This document shows, piece after piece, positions 53,094 through 61,906 of a stretch of DNA of 64,000 nt; the first letter of the stretch is position 1, and every line of letters starts with the position of its first letter. The DNA is from Bryobacterales bacterium (lineage in GTDB: Bacteria; Acidobacteriota; Terriglobia; Bryobacterales; Bryobacteraceae). The DNA is taken from positions 445,144-509,143 of the forward strand of contig JADKID010000011.1 of NCBI GenBank assembly GCA_016721425.1. Reading direction: 5' to 3'. The notes under the pieces were generated by a model. It did no database searches. It was not told the DNA's origin and saw only the letters and a list, made by a program, of their open reading frames with translations. The translations under genes and the position numbers were made by a program.

Positions 53094-54052
53094 GCGAATT
53101 CAATCCCAACCCCTCCGGCCTGCACCAGATCCTCAACCGGCAGGTGGATCGCCGCACCGCCGTGGCCACGGCGGCCGGGGCGCTCGTGGCGGGTCTCGGG
53201 CTTTTGCAGACAGCGTGCAGTCCGCTGGCGGCAGCGGAATCCAAGGAGAAGGCCCAGCTCAATTGGGAGGCGTTCTTTCAGGGCAACTATCGCCTCATGA
53301 CGCACAAGGAAAAGGATGAGACTGTCCACCGTCTGGAGCGGCTCCACGCACTGAACACCGGCAACCAGGTGCGCATTGGCACCACTGCTGCGAAGGAGGG
53401 CGTGCTCTACGGCTACGCCTTCAACATCTCCAAGTGCCGCGGCTACATGGATTGCGTCAAGGCCTGCATCGCGGAAAACAACCAGGACCGCAAGTCCGAT
53501 ATGCGGTACATCCGCATCCACGAGCACAACAAAGGTCAGATGAGCTTCGAGGCTGCCGAGGATAGCTTCTACCATGAGGTGCCAGCCGCCGGTCACTTCT
53601 ACATGGGCACGCAGTGCTTCCATTGCCAGAATCCGCCATGCACGCAGGTGTGTCCCACACAGGCGACGTGGCTGGAACCGGACGGGTTGGTGGTGGTGGA
53701 TTACAACTGGTGCATCGGCTGCCGCTACTGCATCGCCGCTTGCCCCTATGACGCGCGCCGCTTCAACTGGGGCGACCCGCAGGTGCCGGAGGAGGAGGTC
53801 AATCCGAACCAGCACTACTTGGGCAATCGCCTGCGCCGCAAAGGTGTGGTGGAGAAGTGCACGTTCTGCATTCAGCGCTCCCGCGACGGTAAGAACCCGG
53901 CTTGCGTGGAGGCCTGTCCGACCGGTTCGCGCACGTTCGGCAACCTACTCGATCCCGACAGCGACCTGCGCTGGATTCTCAAAAACAAGAAGGTCTTCCG
54001 GCTGAAGGAAGACCTCGGCACAGAGCCCAAATTCTGGTACTACATGGACTGA
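53090..54052 (+). CDS. NrfC-like periplasmic [4Fe-4S] ferredoxin subunit
   Basis: A 320-residue iron-sulfur subunit of the DmsB/NrfC/PsrB family. DRRTAVATAAGALVAG then LLQTACS indicates a TAT signal ending in a lipobox, so it is exported folded and possibly lipid-anchored. Cys-rich motifs for about four clusters are visible: CRGYMDCVKAC near residue 115, CFHCQNPPCTQVCP near 180, CIGCRYCIAACP near 206 and CTFCIQRSRDGKNPACVEACP near 260. It should connect the membrane NrfD subunit to the cytochromes. It overlaps the tetraheme cytochrome gene (ATGA). Confidence 0.88.
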   Translation: MSEFNPNPSGLHQILNRQVDRRTAVATAAGALVAGLGLLQTACSPLAAAESKEKAQLNWEAFFQGNYRLMTHKEKDETVHRLERLHALNTGNQVRIGTTAAKEGVLYGYAFNISKCRGYMDCVKACIAENNQDRKSDMRYIRIHEHNKGQMSFEAAEDSFYHEVPAAGHFYMGTQCFHCQNPPCTQVCPTQATWLEPDGLVVVDYNWCIGCRYCIAACPYDARRFNWGDPQVPEEEVNPNQHYLGNRLRRKGVVEKCTFCIQRSRDGKNPACVEACPTGSRTFGNLLDPDSDLRWILKNKKVFRLKEDLGTEPKFWYYMD

Positions 54053-54056
54053 CCCG

Positions 54057-55316
54057 ATGAGCGCTACCCTCAACCCGATCACAATCCCGGCGGAGGAACG
54101 CCTCCGTCACCCGCTCGTCCAGTTCTTTCTCGATGGCTTGCGCGAAGTCACCACCGGCTCGCCAAAGTACCACATCTGGATGGCCTCCCTGACGTTGCTG
54201 ATGTGCCTCGGCGCCTACGCCTACAGTATTCAGTTGCGAGAAGGACTCACCGTCACGGGCATGCACGACCATGTGAGCTGGGGATTCTACATCTCGAATT
54301 TCACGTTCCTGGTGGGCATGGCGGCGGCGGCCGTCATCCTGGTGATGCCCACGTACGTATTGAAGGACCATGACTTCAAGAAGGCAGTGCTGGTTGGTGA
54401 GGCGCTGGCCGTGGCGGCGCTGATCATGGCGCTATCGTTTGTGGTGGCGGACATGGGCGGCCCGGACCGGCTTTGGCACGTCATCCCGATGATTGGCGTC
54501 TTCAACTGGCCGGCGTCGATGCTGACGTGGGACATCCTGGTGCTGAACGGCTATCTGGTATTGAATCTGCTAATCCCGTTCTACCTGTTGTACAGCCGGT
54601 ATATGGGCCGCGAGCCGGACAAGCGCATCTACGTGCCGGCGGTGCTGCTCTCCATCCTTTGGGCAGTGAGTGTGCACCTGGTGACGGCGTTCCTGTACGC
54701 GGGGTTGCCGGCGCGGCCGTTCTGGAACAGCGCGCTACTGGGGCCGCGGTTTCTGGCGACTGCCTTCACGGCGGGGCCGGCGATGATGATCCTGGTGCTG
54801 CGGCAATTGCGCAAGCACACCGACATCGACGTTGCGCAGGCGACGATTGATAAGCTGGCGACGGTGACCACGGTAGGCGCGCAGATCTGCCTCATCATGT
54901 TGGCGTCGGAGTTGTTCGTCGAGTTCTACCGGGATACGCATCACGGCCTGGGGGCGCGATATCTGTTCTTTGGGCTGGACGGCCACACGCGCCTGGTGCC
55001 GTGGATCTGGACGTCGATTGCGATGAGCGTGACGGCGACGGCGATCCTGAGCGTGCATCCTCTGCGGCAGACAGACCGCTGGTTGAAGTTTGCCTGCACG
55101 CTGCTGTTCCTGGGGATTCTGATCGAGAAGGGGCTTGGCACTATCATCCCCGGTTTCATCCCGGAGCCGTGGGGGCGCATAGATGAGTATGCGCCAACCT
55201 GGGTGGAACTCTGCGTGACACTGGGAATCTGGGCGATGGGGACTTTCGTCTTCACCATCCTGACGAAGGCCGCCATCCCAGTTGAGTTGGGCAATTTGAA
55301 GTACCGCCGGCGGTAG
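54057..55316 (+). CDS. NrfD-family quinol dehydrogenase membrane subunit
   Basis: A 419-residue polytopic membrane protein of the NrfD/PsrC/HybB (polysulfide reductase NrfD) family, with about nine or ten hydrophobic helices (for example VSWGFYISNFTFLVGMAAAAVILV and PAVLLSILWAVSVHLVTAFLYAG). NrfD-type subunits oxidise or reduce quinol and pair with a NrfC-type ferredoxin, here encoded 4 bases upstream. It therefore replaces NapC/NapGH as quinol oxidase in this nap operon. Its 3' end faces the YCII gene, five bases apart. Confidence 0.88.
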   Translation: MSATLNPITIPAEERLRHPLVQFFLDGLREVTTGSPKYHIWMASLTLLMCLGAYAYSIQLREGLTVTGMHDHVSWGFYISNFTFLVGMAAAAVILVMPTYVLKDHDFKKAVLVGEALAVAALIMALSFVVADMGGPDRLWHVIPMIGVFNWPASMLTWDILVLNGYLVLNLLIPFYLLYSRYMGREPDKRIYVPAVLLSILWAVSVHLVTAFLYAGLPARPFWNSALLGPRFLATAFTAGPAMMILVLRQLRKHTDIDVAQATIDKLATVTTVGAQICLIMLASELFVEFYRDTHHGLGARYLFFGLDGHTRLVPWIWTSIAMSVTATAILSVHPLRQTDRWLKFACTLLFLGILIEKGLGTIIPGFIPEPWGRIDEYAPTWVELCVTLGIWAMGTFVFTILTKAAIPVELGNLKYRRR

Positions 55317-55321
55317 GCTCG

Positions 55322-56042
55322 TCAGGGCTTGCGTGCCCGCGGGCACAGCCTCGTTGGCGACGTACCATTCCAGGACATCGAGCCGGGCATAGCCCTCGCG
55401 CACCAACGGGTCCTGCTCGACCAACGCCTTGGCGTCTTCGATCGGTGTGGCGGCAAAGACATAGAGGCCGATGGCGCCGGGCACGAGTCCCACTTTGCCC
55501 TGCTCATCGAGGAACGGTCCAGCGGCGCGCAGCTTGCCTTCCTGGAGCAGGCCGCGAACCACGACGCCGTGCCGCTGGATCACATCGGCGGGGCCGGCGC
55601 CTGTCCATTTGGCGGTCTTCCGGAAGACGATCAGCGGCAGTTTCACCATTGTGTATTTCGCCTTCGGGTCGGCCTTGACGGCGCTCATCAGCGGCTCGCC
55701 GAAGCCCTCGGGTCCTTGCCAGCGATAGAACTCAGAGGTGAGGCGCTTGGCGGCGACTGCCGGGTCGATGGCGGTCCACGCCTCTGCCTCGGCGACGTTC
55801 TTGCAGCGGTAGACGAGGATGCCCCTGGTATTGCCGGGGGTCGCGATGGGACCGGCGGTGAGGAGGCGGCCCGCGGAGTTCATCTTCTGCATGTGGGCCA
55901 TGTGGCCCGCTTGGAGGGCCTCGGCCTCTTCTTTCGGTAGCTCTTTCCGCTCGGGATGAGTATTCAGGAATCCGAAGCAGTAGACCTCGGCCCGCACCGG
56001 GGCCACGGCCAAAATCGTGAGGAGAAGCGCCGCTCTGAACAT
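55322..56042 (-). CDS. Secreted protein with two YCII-like domains, 3' end probably frameshifted
   Basis: About 239 residues if corrected. After a signal peptide (FRAALLLTILAVAPVRA), two YCII/dimeric alpha-beta barrel-like units can be seen: VYRCKNVAEAEAWTAIDPAV with upstream RLLTAGPIATPGN, and VFAATPIEDAKALVEQDPLV with RAAGPFLDEQGKVG. The frame beginning at 56042 has no stop where the homology ends and would continue antisense through nrfD to 54735. Removing one base in the GCGGGCAC run near 55335-55340 gives the ending ARKP and a TGA at 55322, five bases from the nrfD stop. The length 721 (3n+1) fits one extra base. Function unknown. Confidence 0.6.
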
Positions 56043-56067
56043 TGGTCCATGATAGCGCCTGATTGGC

Positions 56068-57711
56068 TCAACGCTCAGGCGCAGGCGGGGGGGGCGGGGC
56101 GTCCTTGGCGCAGCGGAAGCCGACGTTGGGGGCGGCGAAGCGGGCGGGGAGGGACATGGATTCGTAGGCGACGGCGTGGGCGATGGGGCGATCGAAGCTG
56201 CCGCCCTTGGCGGAGTACCAGGGCTCGGCGGCGGTGGGCGGGGGATTGAGCACGGTGGCGAGGGAGGCGAGGGCTCCGGCGCTGGGCTGGACGGGTTGAT
56301 CGACCCATTCCCAGACGTTGCCGGCGAGGTGGAGTGCGCCGTAGGGGCTGCCGGAGCTGAGCATGCTGTTGGCAGGGGCGAGAGGCTTGTTGTCGGTGAC
56401 AGCCTTATCGGCATCGGCGGAGTTGCCCCAGGGGTAGAGGCGGCCATCGGAGCCGCGGACGGCCTTTTCCCATTCGAGGGGGGTGGGGAGGCGTTTGCCG
56501 GCGGCTTCGCAGAAAGATTTTGCATCGGTAAACGTGATGTTGACCACGGGGAGACCGGGGTCGGCGGATGCGGGCTTCTTGGTGACGGCGGCGTAGGCGG
56601 CGTTGGTGACTTCGGTTTTGTCGATGTAGAAATCGGGGAGGGTGACTTTGTGGCGATCTTCGCCGGCCTGGAATTCGCCGTTGGGGACGATGAGGAGGTC
56701 GCCGGCCGGATTCTTGATGATGGGCTCGGCGGCGTGGCGGACGGCGACGGAGGTTTTGATGGCGTCGAGTTTCCACATGGTGAGGCCGATGAAGCCGGCG
56801 ACGACCAATGCGGCGAAGCCGAGCATGAGGCCGGTGACCTTTTTGCCGGAGACCGTTTTGGCTTGGGGCGCTGGCGGCGCGGGCGCAGGTGGGGCTGGCT
56901 CGCGGGGCTCGCCGGCCTCGAGGATCCGGATGACCTCCGTGAAATCCGCGGGGCGGTCTTCGGGTTTCTTGGCGGTCATGCGGACGATGAGATCGACGAG
57001 GTATTGAGGCAGTTGGACCGCCAGGAGCGCGTCGAGCTTGAGGGGCTCGTGGAGGATCTGGTAGAAGAGGCGCTCGACGGTTTCGCCCTCGATGGGGCGG
57101 ACGCCGGTGAAGAGCTCGTAGAGGAGGATGCCGTAGGCGTAGATATCGACGCGCTCGGTGGCGGGGTCGCCCATGACCTGCTCGGGCGACATGTAGTAGG
57201 GGGTGCCGACCTGGAAGCCGGTTTTGGTGAGGTGGAGGTCCTGGCTTTTGGCGATGCCGAAGTCCATGAGGCGGACGCGGCCGGAGAGATCGACGTGGAG
57301 GTTATCGGGTTTGATATCGCGGTGGATCAGCTTTTTGCTGTGGACGTAGGCGAGGGCGCGGGCGCCCTGGATGGCGATATTGATGCGGGCGGCGAGGTCG
57401 CCGGCGGTATTGGCCTTGATGATGGAGCGGAGGTCGGCGCCGGTGAGGAACTCCATGACGATGTAGGGATGGCCGAGTTCCTGGCCGTAATCGAAGATGC
57501 GGATGACGTTGTCGTGGACGAGGGAGGCGGACATTTTGGCCTCTGCCAGAAAGCGGGCGCGTGTCTCTTCATCGGCGGCGCCTTCGGGGGTGAGGATCTT
57601 CACGCAGACGGTGCGGTTGAGGACGGTGTCGGTTGCCTGGAAAACCTGGGACATGCCGCCGCCGAGGAACCGTTCGAGAAGATATTTGCCAAACTGTGCC
57701 GGGAGTTCCAT
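56068..57711 (-). CDS. Ser/Thr protein kinase fused to a formylglycine-generating-enzyme-like domain
   Basis: A 547-residue membrane protein. Residues about 8-270 are a Hanks-type kinase: FLGGGMSQVF (P-loop), VCVKIL (catalytic Lys), HRDIKPDN near 131 (catalytic Asp), DFGIAK near 150 and YMSPEQVMG. A Pro/Ala-rich linker and a membrane helix (VTGLMLGFAALVVAGFIGLTM) near residue 290 lead to an exterior FGE-sulfatase/SUMF1-type domain: GEFQAGEDRHKVTLPDFYIDK, GKRLPTPLEWEKAVRG, YPWGN, LAGNVWEWVDQ, GGSFDRP and NVGFRCAKD. The external part probably senses or binds a ligand rather than making formylglycine. The PD40 gene lies 4 bases upstream on the same strand. Confidence 0.88.
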   Translation of the reverse strand: MELPAQFGKYLLERFLGGGMSQVFQATDTVLNRTVCVKILTPEGAADEETRARFLAEAKMSASLVHDNVIRIFDYGQELGHPYIVMEFLTGADLRSIIKANTAGDLAARINIAIQGARALAYVHSKKLIHRDIKPDNLHVDLSGRVRLMDFGIAKSQDLHLTKTGFQVGTPYYMSPEQVMGDPATERVDIYAYGILLYELFTGVRPIEGETVERLFYQILHEPLKLDALLAVQLPQYLVDLIVRMTAKKPEDRPADFTEVIRILEAGEPREPAPPAPAPPAPQAKTVSGKKVTGLMLGFAALVVAGFIGLTMWKLDAIKTSVAVRHAAEPIIKNPAGDLLIVPNGEFQAGEDRHKVTLPDFYIDKTEVTNAAYAAVTKKPASADPGLPVVNITFTDAKSFCEAAGKRLPTPLEWEKAVRGSDGRLYPWGNSADADKAVTDNKPLAPANSMLSSGSPYGALHLAGNVWEWVDQPVQPSAGALASLATVLNPPPTAAEPWYSAKGGSFDRPIAHAVAYESMSLPARFAAPNVGFRCAKDAPPPPPAPER

Positions 57712-57715
57712 GTAG

Positions 57716-58733
57716 TTATTTTCCGAAGTGGTAGAGGAGGATGCCGTAGCCGACTCCGGCCTCGTCGGTGGTGCGGGCGACCTGGAAGGCCATGAATTTG
57801 CCGTCGGTGGACACTACGGGATTGGATGCTTTCCAGGTGTCGTAGTCGTTGAAATGTGTGAGGCGCTGGAAGGACTGGCCGGTGCCATCGAGCTTGAGCT
57901 TCCAGATATCGATGTCGCGGAAGAGCTTGGTGGCGCCCATGCGGACGCCCTGCTGATCGGATTCGACGAGGGTGTGGAGGCCATCGGGGAAGATGCCCTC
58001 GACCTCGTTGTAGCTGCCGATGGCCTTGGTCTGGTTGATGGATTCTTTGGTGGCGAGGTTCAGGGTCCAGACGGTGGAGAGGCCCTTGGGCTCGTAGCAG
58101 GTGTAGGTCATGCGGCGGTCGTTATCGAAGAAGTCCTGGGCCTCGAGGGTGCAGCCGTCGGCGGGTTGTTTGGCGATGACGACGTGCTTGTTTTTGAGGG
58201 CGGGGGCGGGGCCGGAGAGATCGACCTCGGCGACGATCAGGTTGGAGGCGCCTTTCGGGAGTGCGGGGTTCTGGCCGGAGGTTTCCGGAGAAGGAGATGA
58301 GCATGGACCGCTTGGAGATGGCGGCGCCCTCGCTCATTTTCTGATTGAGGCGGACGGGCTTGGCGCCTGGGGTTTTGGAGAGAAACCAGAGCTCGTTGTC
58401 GCGACCGCGGGAGGTGTGGATGTCGGTGAAGCGTTCGGCGCCGATGAGGAGGTAATCGCCGGTGGAGAGGTGCATGACGCGGAGGAAGGCGGCTCCGGGG
58501 ACGTTGCAGGTGAGGCAGCGGATGATGCGGGTTTTGAGGTTGACGGTGAAGGCGTCGCCGAAGCTCTTGGCCATGAAGGCGACTTCCGTGTTGGTGGGGG
58601 AGAAGTCGGCGCGTTCTCCGAAGTGGGTGAGTTTTTCGATGTTGGTGGGGAGGCGGTCTAGGGGGTTGCCGGGTTTTCTGGGGGATTGGGCTAGGAGGGT
58701 GGTGGCGAGGAGGGCTATGGTGAGGAGCTTCAT
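57716..58733 (-). pseudogene. Secreted PD40/TolB-like beta-propeller protein, frameshifted
   Basis: Two frames together encode a propeller protein of about 338 residues. The first begins at 58733 with a signal (KLLTIALLATTLLAQ) and continues through DRLPTNIEKLTHFGERADFS, FTVNLKTRIIRC and KRSMLISFS. After about 58287 homology moves to another frame (ETSGQNPALPKGASNLIVAEV...) and then continues to MTYTCYEPKGLSTVWTLN and the end at 57716. One extra G in TCCGGAA explains the change; the total length 1018 is 3n+1. The repeats match PD40/WD40-like units. No catalytic motif. It overlaps murB by four bases (ATGA). Confidence 0.82.
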
Positions 58734-60088
58734 GGCTGGGGATAGTATTTCACGGCTCGGATGATTTCGGCGATTTGGATGAGGTGGGTGAGGTCTTGGG
58801 CGGCTCTCTCGGCTAGATTGAGGGCTGGCGCGACCAGGGGGTCGCGCGCGGACCAGGGGGTCCGCCCCCCCACTACTACTACTTCTGCTTCTTCTGGTAA
58901 GGAGTCCAACAGGGATCGGCGGGATTGGAGGAAGGACTCCAGGGAGGATAGGGCGAAGGGGTGGCCGGGAGCCATTTGGGCCAGGATTTCGGCTATGGAG
59001 GGGGCGCCTTCGGCGGGCCTTGTGTGGAGCTCTTCGGGGGTTAGGCCGGTGAGGAGGTATTGGAGGATGAAGGGCGTGGATTCCAGTTGGTCCAGGCCTG
59101 GGGGACGTTCGTCGAAGCCCACTTTTTGGACCTCCTCTTCCAGGGTGAAGTTGTGGCGGGCGCGGACGCGGTTTTTGAGCTCGGCGGTGAGTTCCAGGAA
59201 CTGGGCGGTGGTGCCGTTGCCGGTGTTGTAGAGGGTATTGGAGTGGTAGTCCGTGACGCGGATGCCGCCGTTGGTGAGGCCCTTGGCTCCGACGTCCTCG
59301 AGGAACCAGGCGGCGGGGACTTTGCCGCCCTTGACGACCTCCGGGGGGACGGCGGCGCGGGCCTGGGCGGGGAGCTCGGCGAGGATCAGGTTTTTGAAGA
59401 TGCTGCCGGCGCACTTCATCTCGGGCGGGTACTTGCGGTTGCGGGTGGCTAGGATGTCTGCGGCCTTGGTTTGCAGGGCGGCGGGGTCGCCTGGGCGGAA
59501 GTATAGCTCGGCGGAGAGGATGAGCCAGGGCTGGCCGGCGAGGCGGCTCTGCTTGAAGATGCTGCCGCGGTAGCGGAACTGGCAGGCGGCGTGATCGGCT
59601 TCGCGGATCTGATCGCCATCGAAGTAGCGGACGCGGCGGACGAGATCGGAGAGGGAGGCTCCGTAGGCTCCGGCGTTGCCGTAGATGGCGGCGCCGAGGT
59701 TGCCGGGGATGCCGGTGAGGGATTCCATGCCCTGGAGGCCGGCGGCGGTGGAGAGATCGACGACGGACTGGAGGGTGGCACCGGCCTGGGCGTGGATGGA
59801 GGCTCCGGTGGCTTCGATTTGAGAACCGGTATAGCGAAGGACGACGCCGCGGTAGCCGCGATCGGCCACGATGAGGTTGGTGCCGAGGCCGATGACGAGC
59901 CAGGGGAGGCGGGCGGAGTGGAGGAGGCGGAGGGCTTCGACGAAGGTGGCTTCGTCGGCGGTATCGGCGAAGAGCGTGGCGGGGCCGCCGAGCGCGAAGC
60001 GGGTATGCCGCGAGAGGGGCTCATTCCGGGTAACCTGAATGGACGGGAGCGCGGCGAGGCGACGTTGGGCCTCATCGAAAGACATCAT
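58730..60088 (-). CDS. murB: UDP-N-acetylmuramate dehydrogenase MurB with DinB-like C-terminal extension
   Basis: Residues about 1-330 are a type I MurB, the FAD enzyme that reduces UDP-GlcNAc-enolpyruvate to UDP-MurNAc for peptidoglycan. Features are LGTNLIVADRGYRGVV near 67, LTGIPGNLGAAIYGNAGAYG near 123, YRGSIFK near 173 and KCAGSIFKNLI near 226, with the catalytic serine. Normal MurB ends near residue 330 (EEEVQKVGF). The extra 115 residues (STPFILQYLLTGLTPEELHTRP...SIAEILAQMAPGHPF...HLIQIAEIIRAVKYYP) resemble a DinB-type helical domain, broken at about 408-422 by RTPWSARDPLVAP encoded by a palindromic element. A lost stop between two genes is an alternative to true fusion. Confidence 0.85.
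   Translation of the reverse strand: MMSFDEAQRRLAALPSIQVTRNEPLSRHTRFALGGPATLFADTADEATFVEALRLLHSARLPWLVIGLGTNLIVADRGYRGVVLRYTGSQIEATGASIHAQAGATLQSVVDLSTAAGLQGMESLTGIPGNLGAAIYGNAGAYGASLSDLVRRVRYFDGDQIREADHAACQFRYRGSIFKQSRLAGQPWLILSAELYFRPGDPAALQTKAADILATRNRKYPPEMKCAGSIFKNLILAELPAQARAAVPPEVVKGGKVPAAWFLEDVGAKGLTNGGIRVTDYHSNTLYNTGNGTTAQFLELTAELKNRVRARHNFTLEEEVQKVGFDERPPGLDQLESTPFILQYLLTGLTPEELHTRPAEGAPSIAEILAQMAPGHPFALSSLESFLQSRRSLLDSLPEEAEVVVVGGRTPWSARDPLVAPALNLAERAAQDLTHLIQIAEIIRAVKYYPQP
58828..58865. repeat. Double hairpin, REP-like palindromic element inside murB 3' end
   Basis: Two adjacent perfect hairpins share the same loop AGGG: GCGCGACC (58828-58835)/GGTCGCGC (58840-58847) and GCGGACC (58848-58854)/GGTCCGC (58859-58865). 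The shared core makes the pair look like one duplicated unit. A run of seven C (58864-58870) and a CTACTACTA tract lie alongside. It contributes the segment RTPWSARDPLVAP to the MurB tail in frame. It has the look of a dispersed repetitive element, but copy number cannot be judged from one window. Confidence 0.6.
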
Positions 60089-60116
60089 TGCTCCTCATTG
60101 TAGGGGAGGCGAGAGA

Positions 60117-60836
60117 ATGCGTGCCAGTTTTCAAGGTTTTCCCGAGGCGGGGTTGCAGTTTCTTCGCGACCTGGAGCTGAACAACGAGCGGGAGTGGTTT
60201 GACGCGCACAAGGCGACGTACACGGAGGTGGTGAAGCCGGCCGTGGAGGCAATGGTGGCGAGCATTGGCGCGGGTCTGATGAAGATCGCGCCGGCGTATG
60301 CGACGGAGCCGAAGAAGGCGATTTACCGGATCTACCGGGACACGCGGTTCAGCCACAACAAGACTCCGTACAAGACGAATGTGGGGGCGCTGTTCTATCG
60401 GGCGGATCTGGGGAAGAACGAGGCGTCCGCGTTCTATGTGGAGATCTCGCCGAAGCACGTGGGGATCGCGGGCGGGTGTTATATGCCGGACGCGGAGCGG
60501 CTGCGGCTGATCCGGGTGCACATTGCGGCCCACTATGGGCGGTTTTCGAAGCTGGTGGGGGCGAAGGCGCTGGTGGCTTCGATGGGAGAGTTGCAGGGGG
60601 AGCGGCTGAGCCGGCCGCCGAAGGGATTTCCGGCGGAGCATCCGGCGATTGAGGTCTTGAAGGGCAAGCAGTGGTATTACTGGCGGGAGCTGCCGCCGGA
60701 GACGGCGCTGGGGGCGGGGGTAGTGAAGGAGATTCTGACGCGGTTTCAGGTGATGCTGCCGGTGGTGGAGTTTCTGAATGAGCCGATGGCGGCGGCGCAG
60801 AAGCAGCGGGCTCCGTTGGAGAAGGGCTGGGTGTAG
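60117..60836 (+). CDS. DUF2461 (TIGR02453) family protein
   Basis: A 239-residue cytoplasmic protein of the DUF2461 family. Diagnostic segments are FLRDLELNNEREWFDAHKATY near residue 17, with the conserved NN-RxWF, then KKAIYRIYRDTRFSHNKTPYKTNV near 65 and GGCYMPDAERLRLIRVHI near 117. The function of this family is unknown; in Firmicutes and Bacteroidetes it is widely conserved as a stand-alone protein. The ATG at 60117 has GGGGAGGCGAGAG upstream. It diverges from murB with 28 bases between start codons. Confidence 0.85.
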   Translation: MRASFQGFPEAGLQFLRDLELNNEREWFDAHKATYTEVVKPAVEAMVASIGAGLMKIAPAYATEPKKAIYRIYRDTRFSHNKTPYKTNVGALFYRADLGKNEASAFYVEISPKHVGIAGGCYMPDAERLRLIRVHIAAHYGRFSKLVGAKALVASMGELQGERLSRPPKGFPAEHPAIEVLKGKQWYYWRELPPETALGAGVVKEILTRFQVMLPVVEFLNEPMAAAQKQRAPLEKGWV

Positions 60837-61536
60837 CGGGGGCGGCGGGCGGCTGTTGATTCTGTTGGAGTTGTGGGTTCGTTCGGCGTGTGGCGATTTT
60901 GGAAGCGGTGCGGGCGGGCTGGGGGCTGCCCATGTCGCTGAGGATTTGGAAGCGCTCCTTTGGGAGGATGGCGGTCTTTGCGTGTCCGGCGACGGGCGGC
61001 GGGCGGGTGTTGATTCTGTTGGGGTTGTGGGTTCGTTCGGCGTGTGGGGATTTTGGAAGCGGTGCGGGCGGGCTGCGGGTGGGCTGGGGCGGGGTATAAA
61101 ACTCCTGGAGTTCGCGCAGGGCGCGGGTTACGCGGTGGAAGACGCGGCGATTGAGGCGCTGGATGGCCTGGGCGGTGGGATGGAAGGCGAAGGCGTGGAG
61201 GGCGCGCGGGCGCTCCCCGGGGAAGCGCCGGTGGAGGTTGGCGAGGACAGTGTTTTCGACGTCGCAGAGATGCAGGTGCCAGGCTGTGAAGTAGGCGGCT
61301 TCGAACTCGAGGCGGCGGAGGAGGGGGTGGGTGGTATCGGCGGTGACGCGGCGGGCCTCGGCGACGCAGTGCTCGTGGACGGAGGGGGCGATGGTGTGTT
61401 TGCGGGCGTAGGCGCGGTGGGTGCAGGCGTTGGCGGAGGAGGCGGCTTTGCCGGCGGCCGTGCGCGGTCCGGTGGGTCTTTGGGCGTAGGCGTGGTTGGC
61501 GGCGAGCTTGCGGGCAGAGACTTGGATCAGCGGCAT
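60837..61536 (-). CDS. Hypothetical protein with GPRTAAGKA-type N-terminus, 3' end uncertain
   Basis: The ATG at 61536 begins PLIQVSARKLAANHAYAQR then TGPRTAAGKAASSANACTH, a basic N-terminus common among short hypothetical proteins of Acidobacteria. Helical middle region YFTAWHLHLCDVENTVLANL and RVTRALRELQEFY. From about residue 140 the sequence is low-complexity Pro/Asn/Thr (RTHNPNRINTRPPP), encoded by an imperfect direct repeat. The frame stays open for a further 488 bases into the antisense of the DUF2461 gene (to 60349), so the true end was not found; I list only the part outside that gene. Function unknown. Confidence 0.5.
60841..61079. repeat. Imperfect 85-bp direct repeats separated by 154 bp
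   Basis: Copies at 60841-60925 and 60995-61079 match at 81 of 85 positions. The 154-base offset is not a multiple of three, so the two copies encode different peptides in the minus-strand hypothetical gene (RTHNPNRIN versus RRTNPQLQQ). They probably arose by local duplication. Confidence 0.75.
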
Positions 61537-61906
61537 ACGTGGTGGTACCTCCCGCGGATATTGTATGGGGTGGGCGGGGAGTGGTGAACGGTGTTCAGTG
61601 GGTATCTGGTTGAGGGGGCGGAAGATAAATGTCGAAGACTGCGGTGAATGGGTAAGCCCGGCGGTGTGCCCGCGCAATGCCTTGGCTGCTTGGCTACCGG
61701 CGGTGCCCTCCTAGCCCTCCGTGGTGATTAGCATTCCCCGACTTGGCGCACTGGGTCACCTTTCCGCCGCAATTCGCCTGCCTGAGTCCAGAGCGGTCGC
61801 GGTTGCGGGGTGGCAGACATGCAGAATTCGCCGTATATCAAGCCGTGCCTCGACGAAGTTGAGTTGGTGTCACAGTAGTAGTATCGTCACCGTTAGGCCT
61901 CCAAGA
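61537..61906. other. Gene-poor boundary between GC-rich core and less GC-rich island
   Basis: No gene could be supported in this 370-base stretch. To about 61700 it is GC-rich like the rest. Then composition becomes visibly more balanced and stays so to the window end, where the nuclease-STAND gene lies. The plus-strand frame from 61721 that runs into 61907 is treated as spurious upstream of 61907. I saw no tRNA, integrase, or clear direct repeat at the junction. Confidence 0.5.

Noticed and set aside
54735..55316. Continuation of the YCII gene antisense through nrfD
   Set aside because: Homology ends near 55330, the continuation lacks any domain, and a one-base correction gives a stop five bases from the nrfD stop.
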